Shown: positions 50,216-58,707 of the stretch, one piece after another
Position numbering within the stretch: the first letter of the stretch is position 1
Layout: each line of letters starts with the position of its first letter
Assembly (NCBI RefSeq): GCF_002836945.1
Contig: NZ_NIJM01000027.1
Span: 1-64,000, forward strand
Direction of reading: 5' to 3'
Source: Shewanella chilikensis
GTDB lineage: Bacteria > Pseudomonadota > Gammaproteobacteria > Enterobacterales > Shewanellaceae
Length of the DNA stretch: 64,000 nt
Made by a program: the position numbers and the translations under genes
Notes under the pieces: model-generated
The model's database searches: none
What the model was told of the DNA's origin: nothing
What the model saw: only the letters and a program-made list of their open reading frames with translations

Positions 50216-51100
50216 AAAGTCACTGCCTTGCAGGCGCTCGGTAAACCAGCCAAGCGCCTTTCCCATCTCCCCTTTTCGCCAGGCCATATAGATGGGCAGT
50301 GAAGGCCTGGGCAAGGCCACTTCGCGCTGCACCAACTCACCTTTGGCCAAGGCCTCCCGGATCAAATGCAGCGGCAAAAAGCCCACCCCTATTCCCATCT
50401 TCTGTGCGGTGATCTTGGCTTCCATCGACGACACCCGGATAAGCTGGCGACTGTCAAACACCCCGCTGGAGCGCTGACTCAAGGAGCGCGAGGTATCGGC
50501 CACTATGATGGATGGAAATTGCAACAAGGCTTCAGAGGCTATCTCAGTGTCAAATTGTGCCAAGGGATGCTCAGGCGCCACAACAAACACAAACTCCAGC
50601 TCGCCGAGCTTTTGCAGTTCGTACTGACCTCTTGGCAATTCACCCGTGACGCCGATGGCGATATCGGCGCGGTTGGAATAAAGCGCATCCCAGCCGCCGC
50701 CAAGGGCCTCATGGGTCACGCTGACGGTGAGCTGTTTTCCCAGCTCGGTGAATTCCTTAATTAATGAAAGCAGCGGCGCCTGTGGCAAGACGGTATCCAG
50801 CGCCAGGGTCAGTTGCGCCTCCCAGCCGGTTTCCAATTGCCTCACGGCATCCTCAAGCCGGGCGGTGGCCGCCAGGATCTCCCGCCCCTGGGTCAACACC
50901 AAACGCCCCACTTCGGTAAGTTGAGCCCGAGTGCCCTTACGTTCAAATAATCTGCTTCCCAGCTCGCTCTCCAGCTTTTGAACCTGATAGGTCAAGGCAG
51001 ATGGCACCTTGAAAAGCGCCTCGGCCGCTGCCGAAAAACTACCTTTTTTATCTATAGCATCCAATACTTTAAGCGCATCCAGGCTAATGACAGAGTGCAT
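50207..51100 (-). CDS. LysR-family regulator of the DoxX/pirin genes
   Basis: A 297-residue LysR-type regulator. The N-terminal winged helix is clear (VISLDALKVLDAIDKKGSFS with the recognition helix PSALTYQVQKLE). The effector-binding domain covers about 90-297. The ATG at 51100 (MHSVISLDAL) fits the family. It is divergent from the doxX-pirin pair with a 138-base gap, the usual arrangement for a LysR regulator and its target. Its ligand is unknown. Confidence 0.85.
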   Translation of the reverse strand: MHSVISLDALKVLDAIDKKGSFSAAAEALFKVPSALTYQVQKLESELGSRLFERKGTRAQLTEVGRLVLTQGREILAATARLEDAVRQLETGWEAQLTLALDTVLPQAPLLSLIKEFTELGKQLTVSVTHEALGGGWDALYSNRADIAIGVTGELPRGQYELQKLGELEFVFVVAPEHPLAQFDTEIASEALLQFPSIIVADTSRSLSQRSSGVFDSRQLIRVSSMEAKITAQKMGIGVGFLPLHLIREALAKGELVQREVALPRPSLPIYMAWRKGEMGKALGWFTERLQGSDFGL

Positions 51101-51238
51101 GATAAAACCTATGTTCAATTTTTTTGAAATTCAATATCAAAATGTTCCGATTTTCAACCACAAAGGTCAAGGATAAACTGCACAGCAACTGGACAGGAAA
51201 GCCTATCCACCCTATTCAAATTCATTGAGGACACCATT

Positions 51239-51682
51239 ATGAAAGACCTGATTATTAAACTGCTCCGCACCGATGCCGGTTTCGCTCCTCTGGCGCTGCG
51301 CCTGCCTATAGGTATCACTTTTATGGCTCACGGCGCCCAGAAGCTCTTTGGCTGGTTCGGCGGTTACGGCCTGGAGGGCACAGGACAATGGATGGCCTCT
51401 ATCGGCCTGACTCCCGGATATTTGATGGCGCTGATGGCCGGCTCCAGTGAATTTTTCGGTGGTCTGCTGCTTATCATAGGTCTGTTGATTCGCCCCACTT
51501 CCGCGGTGTTGGCCTTCACCATGTTGATGGCGATAGTCACAGTGCACCTGGACAACGGTTTGTTTATGTCCAACAACGGTTACGAGTTTGGTCTGGCATT
51601 GCTGGCCGCCACTGTATCCCTGGCGATTTCCGGCGCCGGTAAACTGTCCATCGACAGCATGATTGCCCGCAAGACCCATTAA
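51239..51682 (+). CDS. DoxX-family membrane protein
   Basis: A 147-residue integral membrane protein with four predicted membrane helices. The family pattern includes LALRLPIGITFMAHGAQKLFGWFGG near the start, then MALMAGSSEFFGGLLLIIGLL. DoxX-like proteins are linked to redox and thiol stress tolerance. It begins shortly after AGGACACC and is followed 61 bases later by a pirin gene on the same strand, with which it probably forms an operon. Confidence 0.88.
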   Translation: MKDLIIKLLRTDAGFAPLALRLPIGITFMAHGAQKLFGWFGGYGLEGTGQWMASIGLTPGYLMALMAGSSEFFGGLLLIIGLLIRPTSAVLAFTMLMAIVTVHLDNGLFMSNNGYEFGLALLAATVSLAISGAGKLSIDSMIARKTH

Positions 51683-51743
51683 GGAACCCTTCTTGCCAAG
51701 CACACATCTTGCTTTAAGCCATTCACTGCTGGAGAACTGAATT

Positions 51744-52436
51744 ATGATTTATGTACGTCATGCCGATGAACGCGGCCGGGCCGACTTCGGCTGGCTCAAG
51801 AGCCAACACAGTTTTTCATTCGGCAACTATTACGATCCAAGATTTATGGGGGTCTCTGCCCTAAGGGTCATCAATGATGACAGAGTCGCGCCAAGCGCCG
51901 GCTTTGATACCCACGGTCACAAGGACATGGAGATCATCAGCTATGTGATTTCCGGCACCATAGCCCATAAAGACAGCTTTGGTCACGTGAAAACCCTGCC
52001 GGCCGGTGAGTTCCAACTTATGTCTGCCGGCACGGGGATCTATCACAGTGAGTACAATGCCTCGGCAACTGAACCACTGCATTTCTTGCAGATCTGGATC
52101 CAACCGAGCAGCCAGGGTGGCACCCCGGGTTATCAGCAAAAAGCCTTTGCCCAGAGTTCGGCCCTGACCCCGGTCGTCACTCCCGATGGCCGCGATGGCA
52201 CCCTGTCCATCAAACAGGACGCCAGCGTCTACCGCCTGGAGCTGACCGCTGCCGAGCAGACAAGCTTCAAGCTGGCAAAGGGACGTAACTTTTATGCTCA
52301 AGTGGTGGAAGGTGAGCTGCAATTGGCGGGTGAAACCCTGCAAAGTGGCGATGGCATTCACATCAACGAACTTGAGGAGTTTGCCATTAAGGCCAGCAAC
52401 AAGCGTGCCGTAGCCCTGGTGTTTGATTTGCCATAA
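51744..52436 (+). CDS. Pirin family protein (YhaK/YhhW type)
   Basis: A 230-residue bicupin. The metal-binding N-terminal cupin has FDTHGHKDMEIISYVISG with the His/His/Glu pattern and a later SAGTGIYHSEYNAS histidine. The family includes quercetin 2,3-dioxygenase-like enzymes and redox-responsive regulators. The C-terminal cupin is shorter. It follows doxX and probably shares control by the divergent LysR protein. Confidence 0.88.
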   Translation: MIYVRHADERGRADFGWLKSQHSFSFGNYYDPRFMGVSALRVINDDRVAPSAGFDTHGHKDMEIISYVISGTIAHKDSFGHVKTLPAGEFQLMSAGTGIYHSEYNASATEPLHFLQIWIQPSSQGGTPGYQQKAFAQSSALTPVVTPDGRDGTLSIKQDASVYRLELTAAEQTSFKLAKGRNFYAQVVEGELQLAGETLQSGDGIHINELEEFAIKASNKRAVALVFDLP

Positions 52437-52511
52437 CAAGCAGCATTTCTTGGCGTTTGTCCATAGGCCGCCTTGGTACTTCACTTGGGTGATTTTCCAG
52501 GGCGGCTTGGG

Positions 52512-53021
52512 TTATAACGGCAGCTGCATACTGAAATTGGTCAGCACTTCCCCGTGACGTTGATGCTGATTGCGCTTCAAGGTTGTAAAGCCCTGCTTGC
52601 CGAAAAACGCTTTGGCATAGAAAGAAGCCTCTACCCTCAAACACTGCACCCCGGAATCGACGGCGTATCTCAATAACTTCCGGTAGAGCTCGGCGGCAAT
52701 CCCCCGGCGCTGGGCCTTGGGGTGAGTAAAAAGGCAGTCTATCTCGGCTTCACCCGGCACATTCAAAGGCTTTAGGTTAATAAATCCGAGCAAATTGCGA
52801 CCATCGTCGGCAACCCAGAGCGCCGTCCCATGCAAACGATTCCGCCACTCATCTTCGCTGCGCTGTGCAGGCGACCAAGCTTGGCATTGCGCCTGGCTGT
52901 AATGCTCAGTACTGGCGTTTACCACCAGATGAAACAGCTCGGCGATGGCCGCGCTGTCCTCGGGGCGACCTTGGCGAACAATAAAGCCGTGCTCGGCTTG
53001 AATGGGCGTTGGTGAAATCAT
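52512..53021 (-). CDS. GNAT-family N-acetyltransferase
   Basis: A 169-residue acetyltransferase. The acetyl-CoA binding segment (QRRGIAAELYRKLLRYA, motif Q-x-x-G-x-A) is at about 95-110. The family acetylates small molecules or proteins; the substrate is unknown. It starts 7 bases after the stop of another GNAT gene, so the two are co-transcribed and may be an old duplication. Confidence 0.8.
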   Translation of the reverse strand: MISPTPIQAEHGFIVRQGRPEDSAAIAELFHLVVNASTEHYSQAQCQAWSPAQRSEDEWRNRLHGTALWVADDGRNLLGFINLKPLNVPGEAEIDCLFTHPKAQRRGIAAELYRKLLRYAVDSGVQCLRVEASFYAKAFFGKQGFTTLKRNQHQRHGEVLTNFSMQLPL

Positions 53022-53028
53022 AGGCGGC

Positions 53029-53550
53029 TTAGCTTTCGTGCTCCAAAGGCGGCAGTATCAGCTTCATAAAGTAGCTGCCGAACATTTGACCGGATTTTTC
53101 CTGGTAGCTCTTGTGACGCAAACGAAACCCGGCGCGTTCAAACACAGGTTTGGACAGCGCCGAAGCATCTGTTGTCAGGTGATGATAGCCTTGGGTAAGT
53201 GCCCACTTCTTGGCGGCTTCAATCAAGGATGATGCAACACCCTGACGCTGGCTATCGGGTGCCACATAAAGGCAGGCTATGTAACCTCGCTCACGGAAGG
53301 TGGTCTCCAGCAACACAAAGCCCACACATAGAGGACTTTGCTCACAGCCCTTGAGCATCACCCAGGCCTGAGCCCGTTTGAGCCTTAGCTGCCAGTATCG
53401 CCCTGAGCGCGGCGCCGCCGACCAAGCCAGACGCTGAGCCGCACTATAGCGGGCATCATCTATGGCAGTAACGGCACTGTGGTACAGATTGGCTATCTGC
53501 TCCCCCAAGTGCCTGTGACGAGAATGAGAGTAAACCTCTACCCGCAACAT
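53029..53550 (-). CDS. GNAT-family N-acetyltransferase
   Basis: A 173-residue acetyltransferase from the ATG at 53550. The acetyl-CoA loop is QRQGVASSLIEAAKKWA (about 105-120), followed by a typical FERAGFRLRHKSYQ C-terminal segment. It is upstream of, and probably co-transcribed with, the related gene ending at 52512. The two share gross layout (start, W-rich segment SAAPRSGRYW, CoA loop). Confidence 0.78.
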   Translation of the reverse strand: MLRVEVYSHSRHRHLGEQIANLYHSAVTAIDDARYSAAQRLAWSAAPRSGRYWQLRLKRAQAWVMLKGCEQSPLCVGFVLLETTFRERGYIACLYVAPDSQRQGVASSLIEAAKKWALTQGYHHLTTDASALSKPVFERAGFRLRHKSYQEKSGQMFGSYFMKLILPPLEHES

Positions 53551-53635
53551 GAGAATTGGTACCAACACAGTTGAATTGCAGGCATTTTGCCCGACATTTG
53601 TGCTCAGGCAAAGCCCTTAAGCGCAAATAAAAAAA

Positions 53636-53657
53636 AGCCGCGAACAGAGTCGCGACT
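53636..53657 (-). terminator. Terminator of the small secreted protein gene
   Basis: On the minus strand AGTCGCGA pairs with TCGCGGCT (one G-U pair, 6-base loop), followed by eight T. It lies 20 bases after the stop of the gene ending at 53678. Confidence 0.85.
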
Positions 53658-53677
53658 TTAACAGAGAGTGGATGAAA

Positions 53678-53977
53678 TCACTTCTTATCGATTTCACCAA
53701 CAAACATCAGCTTATCAAAAGTCCGGTTGAGGGTCTTGCTGGTGAAGTTGTTCATCCACATCTGCTCGGTAACCTGCACCTTATCACCCTTGGCCACAGC
53801 TACCTGAGGGCCTGCCGCCCAAAAGGTCTTATCGGCTTCTTTAATCTGCACATAGGTATAACCGCCACTGTTCATGGTGTCGACCACTGTGCCTTCATGT
53901 ACCGCACCTTGTGCCCAGGCTGAAGATATACCCAGAGCCAAAGCCGCGGTCGCCAAGATCTTTGCCAATTTTGCCAT
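53678..53977 (-). CDS. Small secreted OB-fold protein, NrfJ-like
   Basis: A 99-residue protein with a signal peptide (LAKILATAALALGISSAWAQ, cleavage near 22). The mature part resembles NrfJ-type small periplasmic proteins: EGTVVDTMNSGGYTYVQIKE, KTFWAAGPQVAVAKGDKV, then TLNRTFDKLMFVGEI. It is probably an OB-like beta barrel. The biochemical role is unknown. GGAAG lies upstream of the ATG. Confidence 0.75.
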   Translation of the reverse strand: MAKLAKILATAALALGISSAWAQGAVHEGTVVDTMNSGGYTYVQIKEADKTFWAAGPQVAVAKGDKVQVTEQMWMNNFTSKTLNRTFDKLMFVGEIDKK

Positions 53978-54070
53978 TGTCTGTTGCTTCCTGTTGTCGT
54001 TGGAAATACTACGCCATTAAAACATGTGTTATTTCATAAATCGCTAATAGGGTTCACACTTTTGACAGCT

Positions 54071-54286
54071 TCAAGGACGCAGCAAGGGCCGCAGCATAGA
54101 CTCAAGACCATTGAGCTTCACCTCATAGATAAGCGCCAATTGCTGCCCAAGTTTGCCCTCAGGGAACCCCTTGGAGTGAAACCACACCAGATAAGGCTCG
54201 GGAAGCTCCAATAACTTGCGTCCGGCGTACTTGCCAAAAGGCATGGTCTGATTAATCGCTTCCAACAACTGCTGTTCCGGCTGCAT
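54071..54286 (-). CDS. DUF3820 family small protein
   Basis: A 71-residue protein with the DUF3820 signature MPFGKYAGRKLLELPEPYLVWF and a following GFPEGKLG. Members have been described as small cytoplasmic proteins, some linked to virulence regulation in other bacteria. GGAGAAG precedes the ATG. It stands alone between opposing or unrelated genes. Confidence 0.85.
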   Translation of the reverse strand: MQPEQQLLEAINQTMPFGKYAGRKLLELPEPYLVWFHSKGFPEGKLGQQLALIYEVKLNGLESMLRPLLRP

Positions 54287-54407
54287 CTTCTCTCCGTTTC
54301 AGGCTAAAGTTGCCAGTATACTCCGGAAAAGTAAACTTGAGTGGAAAGCCTGCCAATCTGCATTGCTCATCCGGAAAGCAGTATTAATCAAGTTTGAACG
54401 AACAAAG

Positions 54408-54710
54408 ATGAAAATTGGTGAACTGGCTCAGAAAACCGGCCTGGCACCCTCGCAGATCCGCTTCTATGAAAGTATGGGGCTGCTGAAAACCGTCAACGTA
54501 AAGCCAATGGTTATCGCAGCTATCCTCCCGAGGGCAAAATGATAGCCGATGCAAATGGAGGCTAAATCAGACCTTTATAGATATTCCGCTGACATCAGGA
54601 GCGCCTCAAGGCGCATATCTGCTGAACAGGGCCTGGGGGCAGCAAGAGAAATCGCCAACCTTTTTCTGGGGGAAATTCAGCAAAGTATAGGCGACCCACT
54701 GCACAAATAA
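54408..54710 (+). pseudogene. MerR-family regulator pseudogene
   Basis: The frame from 54408 reads MKIGELAQKTGLAPSQIRFY and ESMGLLKTVN, the helix-turn-helix of MerR regulators. After codon 30 the frame is lost; the expected RKANGYRSYPPE resumes in another frame at about 54499. It soon ends, and a last scrap of about 50 codons (54550-54710, RSASRRISAEQGLGAARE) is open in a further frame. At least one frameshift and an internal deletion have occurred. Confidence 0.8.
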
Positions 54711-54777
54711 CTGCCGACTTGATAACTCAACCAACGCAGCGTTAGCCTGGTCCCAAACAGAGAGGCAGGCTTTCAAT

Positions 54778-55257
54778 TCAACCTACGCTTCTCAGCCAAA
54801 GATTTCCCGGCACACTGTGGCCGCCTGGCTTGAACCCCAGGCGCTGCGCCAGGACTTCGTCCCCCGGAAGCACTTCCAGCATCAGTTGCCATTTAGGCGA
54901 GCCCAGAAGCGATAATCGCTCAATGACTGTCTCCAACAAAAAGCTGTCGAGTCCAAGATGGCGAAACTCAGGCAACACCAGAAAATCCTGTAGCAGATAG
55001 TGTCCCGGCTCCCGACAGGATCCAGCTGCTGAGCCACTTCGCACCAAAGCCAGCGCCACCAGTTGTCCCTCCTGCAAATTTTCCCCACCGGAGCTTTCCC
55101 TGATACATAAGGACAGCAGCGGCTTGGCAGGCAAACAACTGTCGTCCAAGCCATGCACAGGCAGGCCAGCCCTGTCTCTAAGCAACAAGAGTTCATGGAT
55201 TGCCAGACAACACTCTGCAACTTCAAAGCGACTGGTCTGGTTGAGTACTTGGCCCAT
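54778..55257 (-). CDS. GNAT-family N-acetyltransferase
   Basis: A 159-residue protein from the ATG at 55257, which follows a near-perfect ribosome site (AAGGAGG); the longer frame upstream is not needed. It carries a GNAT-like core (LLQDFLVLPEFRHLGLDSFLLETVIERL, about 97-125, with the R-x-x-G-x-x loop) and a C-terminal RLGFKPGGHSVPG. The substrate is unknown. It is isolated, with a 666-base gap to the next gene. Confidence 0.72.
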   Translation of the reverse strand: MGQVLNQTSRFEVAECCLAIHELLLLRDRAGLPVHGLDDSCLPAKPLLSLCIRESSGGENLQEGQLVALALVRSGSAAGSCREPGHYLLQDFLVLPEFRHLGLDSFLLETVIERLSLLGSPKWQLMLEVLPGDEVLAQRLGFKPGGHSVPGNLWLRSVG

Positions 55258-55923
55258 AAATGCCTCCTTGCATAAATGCAGATGGTTGGAACGTCCAGAT
55301 AAAAGTCTGGGGAGTATCCCAACATGGCAGAGTTCTGTGGCAAAGAAATGACAGTTGCTACGCTCACCGAGCGGCATAAAGTAATAAAAGACTACTCCCT
55401 GCTCGGCCCATAGACACCCCAAGCGTTTGATTAACAGCCCAATCGACAAAGATCACATTTATTTATATCTTTTAAATCTAAAAAAAAACTTTTAATTCCT
55501 ATATATAGTATTGGCGACGTCATAAAAGAGACTCTGGTGGTTCGGTTCCGGGCACAGTTCAGTTTTAACAAATAAATGACGCGGCAACATTTCTTTAACG
55601 ATATAATTTTATTGATAATTTCTCCGGCTCCCTTACTCATAGATAGCACCGCCATTATTACGACAACCCAAGGGGCAACGCCAAAAACATGACGCGGCAA
55701 AATCAATAAAAATCAATAAAAATCATCAAGTTGACCAAAAACAATTTAACTTTTACATTTGTTTTACCGTTCACTGTTCACCTCCGTCAGCGACAGCCTT
55801 GGAGAGCCTTAAAGCAACGACACGGTAAACATCAAGTTGGGAACACTCCCGAACAAAGGAAAGTTGTAAGCCATCAGGGAAAGAGCAAATAACTTAAGAA
55901 GCAAGCTTTCAGAGGGCAAGACA
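55258..55923. promoter_or_regulatory. Long AT-rich region with repeats upstream of the ParA-like gene
   Basis: No convincing gene lies in these 666 bases. It has a 12-base direct repeat ATGACGCGGCAA (55576-55587 and 55689-55700). Immediately after it come three 10-base units starting AATCA (AATCAATAAA twice, then AATCATCAAG, 55701-55730). A short GTTCAC direct repeat sits near 55770. Such repeats before a partition-type ATPase gene could be a centromere-like or operator region. This is inference. Confidence 0.4.
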
Positions 55924-56667
55924 ATGATCATACTCGTTGGCGGTGAAAAGGGGGGCAGCGGCAAGAGCTGCCTGGCACAAAACATTGCCGTTTTTCTCAC
56001 TGTGGAATGTGGCGCATCGGTGATCATGGTGGATTGCGACCCTCAGCGAACCACCTCGGACTGGATCCAGGCCCGCAACAACGACAGCAAGCTAGCCGGG
56101 ATCAACTGTGTTCAACTCTATGGCAAAATTCGCAACGATCTGCTGAGCCTGGAGCAACATTATGACTATGTGATAGTCGATTGCGGTGGTCAGGACAACC
56201 TGGCGCTGCGTGCCACCATGTCAGTGGCCTCCCATGTACTTATGCCCCTCAGGCCCAAGCGCCGCGATCTCAAGACGGTTAGCCATATGGATGATATAGT
56301 CGCCACCTGCATGATGATAAACCCCAAAATGCGCGCCTCTTTTGTTATCACCCAATGTCCTAACCTACCCAATCAGGCCAGCCGTATTCTCGAGGCCAAG
56401 GAAGTCTGTAAAACCTACGATATCAATGTACTGGATGCTATCACCTACAGCCGTAACATCTATGACGACAGTGAAGAGTCCGGCCGTTCGGTAATCGAAT
56501 TCGACCCCAAGGGTAAGGCCGCCAGCGAGATCCGTGCCATCGCCTGCGAAATGCTGCAGGCACAGAATGCCACTGAGATCCGCAGCCGTCTGATGACCAA
56601 CCAACTCAACAGCATGAGGACTCAGTATGGGACTGGCCGATCTGAAGAAAAACGTTACGCCATCTGA
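55924..56667 (+). CDS. ParA/MinD-family ATPase
   Basis: A 247-residue P-loop ATPase. The deviant Walker A motif with the signature lysine is GGEKGGSGKSCLAQNIA (about 6-22), the switch I Asp is in MVDCDPQRTTSDW, and Walker B is YVIVDCGGQDN. These are ParA-type features, placing it in the family that positions plasmids, chromosomes or protein clusters. It overlaps the next gene by 41 bases, so translation is coupled. No rep gene is nearby, so it is an orphan, not part of an obvious plasmid. The C-terminal 30 residues are charged and unlike core ParA. Confidence 0.88.
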   Translation: MIILVGGEKGGSGKSCLAQNIAVFLTVECGASVIMVDCDPQRTTSDWIQARNNDSKLAGINCVQLYGKIRNDLLSLEQHYDYVIVDCGGQDNLALRATMSVASHVLMPLRPKRRDLKTVSHMDDIVATCMMINPKMRASFVITQCPNLPNQASRILEAKEVCKTYDINVLDAITYSRNIYDDSEESGRSVIEFDPKGKAASEIRAIACEMLQAQNATEIRSRLMTNQLNSMRTQYGTGRSEEKRYAI

Positions 56668-57031
56668 GGCCGATGCCCGTAAGCGTATGTTGGCCATGCA
56701 ATCCCTCGATGAGTTTATCGACGGCGCCATCTATTACGCCATGGGACAAACACAGCAAGCGGCGGCCACTATGCCGGTTGAACAGCGGTATTCCAATGCA
56801 GCTTCCACCAATCAGGAAGCGACTCAGCAAAAGCTGATACCCAAACGCCGCCACGAACCTTTTCGCAAGGCGACTTTTACCCTGAGTGAAGCGGCCATCA
56901 GTCACCTGGCCGAAATGGCCAGCGACTGTGATATTGCCAAGTCACGCCTGATACGTTTGCTTATCAAGCATCATCACAGCCTGGCGCCGCGAGAGCGCCG
57001 CGAGTTGGAGCAGAAGTTTATGCCGGACTAA
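56627..57031 (+). CDS. Small basic partner of the ParA-like ATPase
   Basis: A 134-residue protein of two parts. The N-terminal part is helical with a Gln/Ala/Thr-rich linker (about 45-80). The basic C-terminal domain (PFRKATFTLSEAAISHLAEM, then KSRLIRLLIKHHHS) looks like a ribbon-helix-helix DNA-binding unit. It overlaps the ParA-type gene by 41 bases. The layout (ATPase, then small RHH-like protein) resembles ParA-ParG type pairs, so it is probably the DNA adaptor and autoregulator. There is no firm family name. Confidence 0.65.
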   Translation: MGLADLKKNVTPSEADARKRMLAMQSLDEFIDGAIYYAMGQTQQAAATMPVEQRYSNAASTNQEATQQKLIPKRRHEPFRKATFTLSEAAISHLAEMASDCDIAKSRLIRLLIKHHHSLAPRERRELEQKFMPD

Positions 57032-57076
57032 CTCTTTCCCTTGAACTGCGTGGACTGTTTGACACTCCCACCCTTT

Positions 57077-57126
57077 GCTGACAGCCGATAACAGGTTTCA
57101 ACCTCTTTGCTGTCAGCTTTTTTTTG
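57077..57126 (+). terminator. Terminator of the ParA-like operon
   Basis: GCTGACAGC (57077-57085) pairs with GCTGTCAGC (57109-57117), followed by nine T. The loop is long at 23 bases. Confidence 0.75.
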
Positions 57127-57209
57127 CTTGTTTTTCATGCGCCGAGCTTGAGTTATTCCCACTGAGCCCCCACAGATCGGATTAGACGCTTTAGCCATGG
57201 AGCCGGATC

Positions 57210-58034
57210 ATGCTGGCCATTCTAATCACCCTTACCGCCGGCGCCAGCGCCATAGGCTGGATCCTCAGCCAATCCTGGCGGGATCGCAGACGCAGAAACA
57301 AAATACGCGCCAAGCCTTTTCCCAAGGAATGGCGCACTATTCTGAAAAAACGTATGCCCTATTTCCGTTCCCTGCCCAGTGACTTGCAACTGCAGCTCAA
57401 GAAACACATCCAGGTATTTCTGGCAGAAAAACAGTTTGTCGGTTGCGATGGGTTGGAGATAGATGATGAAATCCGCGTGACCATAGCCGCGCAAGCCTGT
57501 CTCTTGTTGCTCAATCGCCAAACCGACTATTACCCTAACCTGAGACAAATTCTGGTGTACCCATCGGCCTTTATTGTTCGCCAGCAGCAGCGGGATGCCA
57601 ATGGCTTGGAATGGCACAGCCAAAGGTTATTGGCGGGAGAATCCTGGGGTCAGGGGAAGGTCGTCCTTTCCTGGCAGAATACTCTGGATGACGCCGCCGA
57701 TCCGGCAGACGGCCGGAATGTCGTGATCCATGAGTTTGCCCATCAACTGGATCAGGAAGCAGGTGATGCCAATGGCGCTCCCAGACTCGGTGAGTTCAAC
57801 GCCTACCCTGTGTGGTCGCAGGTTTTGGGGCAGGAGTTTGCCAAACTGCAGGCTCAGGCCGCCAGTGGTGAGCCGAGCCTATTCAGTTACTACGGCGCCA
57901 CTAATCCGGCCGAATTCTTTGCCGTAATAAGCGAAGTGTTCTTTGAGCAACCGCAACAGATGAAAGCTGATTATCCAGAACTTTACCAGGAGCTGAGCCG
58001 CTTCTATCGTCTCGATCCCCTGAATTGGCAGTAG
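57210..58034 (+). CDS. mtfA: Zinc-dependent peptidase MtfA
   Basis: A 274-residue protein of the MtfA (Mlc titration factor) family. A hydrophobic N-terminal segment (about 1-20, MLAILITLTAGASAIGWIL) may anchor it. The zinc motif is VIHEFAHQLD (HExxH, about 176-180), with the downstream NPAEFFAVISEVFFE Glu as a likely third ligand. In E. coli MtfA binds and inactivates the glucose repressor Mlc and has aminopeptidase activity. No Mlc or ptsG gene is near. Its start follows the ParA-like terminator, so it is a separate unit. Confidence 0.88.
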   Translation: MLAILITLTAGASAIGWILSQSWRDRRRRNKIRAKPFPKEWRTILKKRMPYFRSLPSDLQLQLKKHIQVFLAEKQFVGCDGLEIDDEIRVTIAAQACLLLLNRQTDYYPNLRQILVYPSAFIVRQQQRDANGLEWHSQRLLAGESWGQGKVVLSWQNTLDDAADPADGRNVVIHEFAHQLDQEAGDANGAPRLGEFNAYPVWSQVLGQEFAKLQAQAASGEPSLFSYYGATNPAEFFAVISEVFFEQPQQMKADYPELYQELSRFYRLDPLNWQ

Positions 58035-58146
58035 ATCCCCCTTGCAACTGCACAATTGTACGCTTCCCCCACTCCTTTGGCTCACATCTTGTACCCAATT
58101 GGGTTAAGCTGGAACAGATAATAAAAAAATTATAATAGGAAACATT

Positions 58147-58707
58147 ATGTTGTACCTTAAACCTCTGTTGCTGACTACAGCGCTGCTGCTACCAATTTAC
58201 GGCCATTCAGCCTTGGCAAATAGCCCGCAAGCCGGTAATCAAAACGGCCAGGAGCAAACCGGCCAACCCAATGAAAACCAAGCTCAGGCCGCTTCGGTAT
58301 TGGATAAGCTGCACATAAGTGCCGCCAATGCCGACTGGGACAGCTACTTTAGCCTCTTCAGCCCCGATGCGGGGTTTATCGGTACAGATGCCAGTGAATA
58401 CTGGAATATGGTTGAATTTGAGCAGTATGCCCGTGCCACCAAGGGCTGGACTTACCAAAGTTTCTCGCGCCGCTTGGTGCAGCACGGCGATGTGATAGTG
58501 TTCGATGAACTGCTGGAAAGCCAGTCCTATGGGCTTGGACGGGGCACTGGCACGCTTGTCAAAACTGAACAAGGCTGGCAAATACTGCAGTACAGTCTGA
58601 GTTTCCCGATTCCCAACGCCCTGGCGCCCAGAATTACCGATCAGATAAAGCTGTATCGCAAAAAGCAGCTGGCCGAGCTAAATAAATCAGTGCCTGAAGG
58701 CAACTGA
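58147..58707 (+). CDS. Secreted NTF2/SnoaL-like protein
   Basis: A 186-residue protein with a signal peptide (LKPLLLTTALLLPIYGHSALA, about 1-25) and a polar linker. An NTF2-like domain follows (about 48-165: VLDKLHISAANADWDSYFS, then FIGTDASEYWNMVEFEQYA, and TGTLVKTEQGWQILQYSLSFP). Family members are small alpha/beta barrels that bind or modify small ligands. The function is unknown. Its last 21 bases overlap the end of the convergent HDOD gene. Confidence 0.78.
   Translation: MLYLKPLLLTTALLLPIYGHSALANSPQAGNQNGQEQTGQPNENQAQAASVLDKLHISAANADWDSYFSLFSPDAGFIGTDASEYWNMVEFEQYARATKGWTYQSFSRRLVQHGDVIVFDELLESQSYGLGRGTGTLVKTEQGWQILQYSLSFPIPNALAPRITDQIKLYRKKQLAELNKSVPEGN

Noticed and set aside
57150-57170. 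Possible second copy of the guaA tail (TTATTCCCACT)
   Set aside because: Only 11 bases match the guaA 3' end and the flanks differ; it is also on the wrong side of guaA, away from the island.
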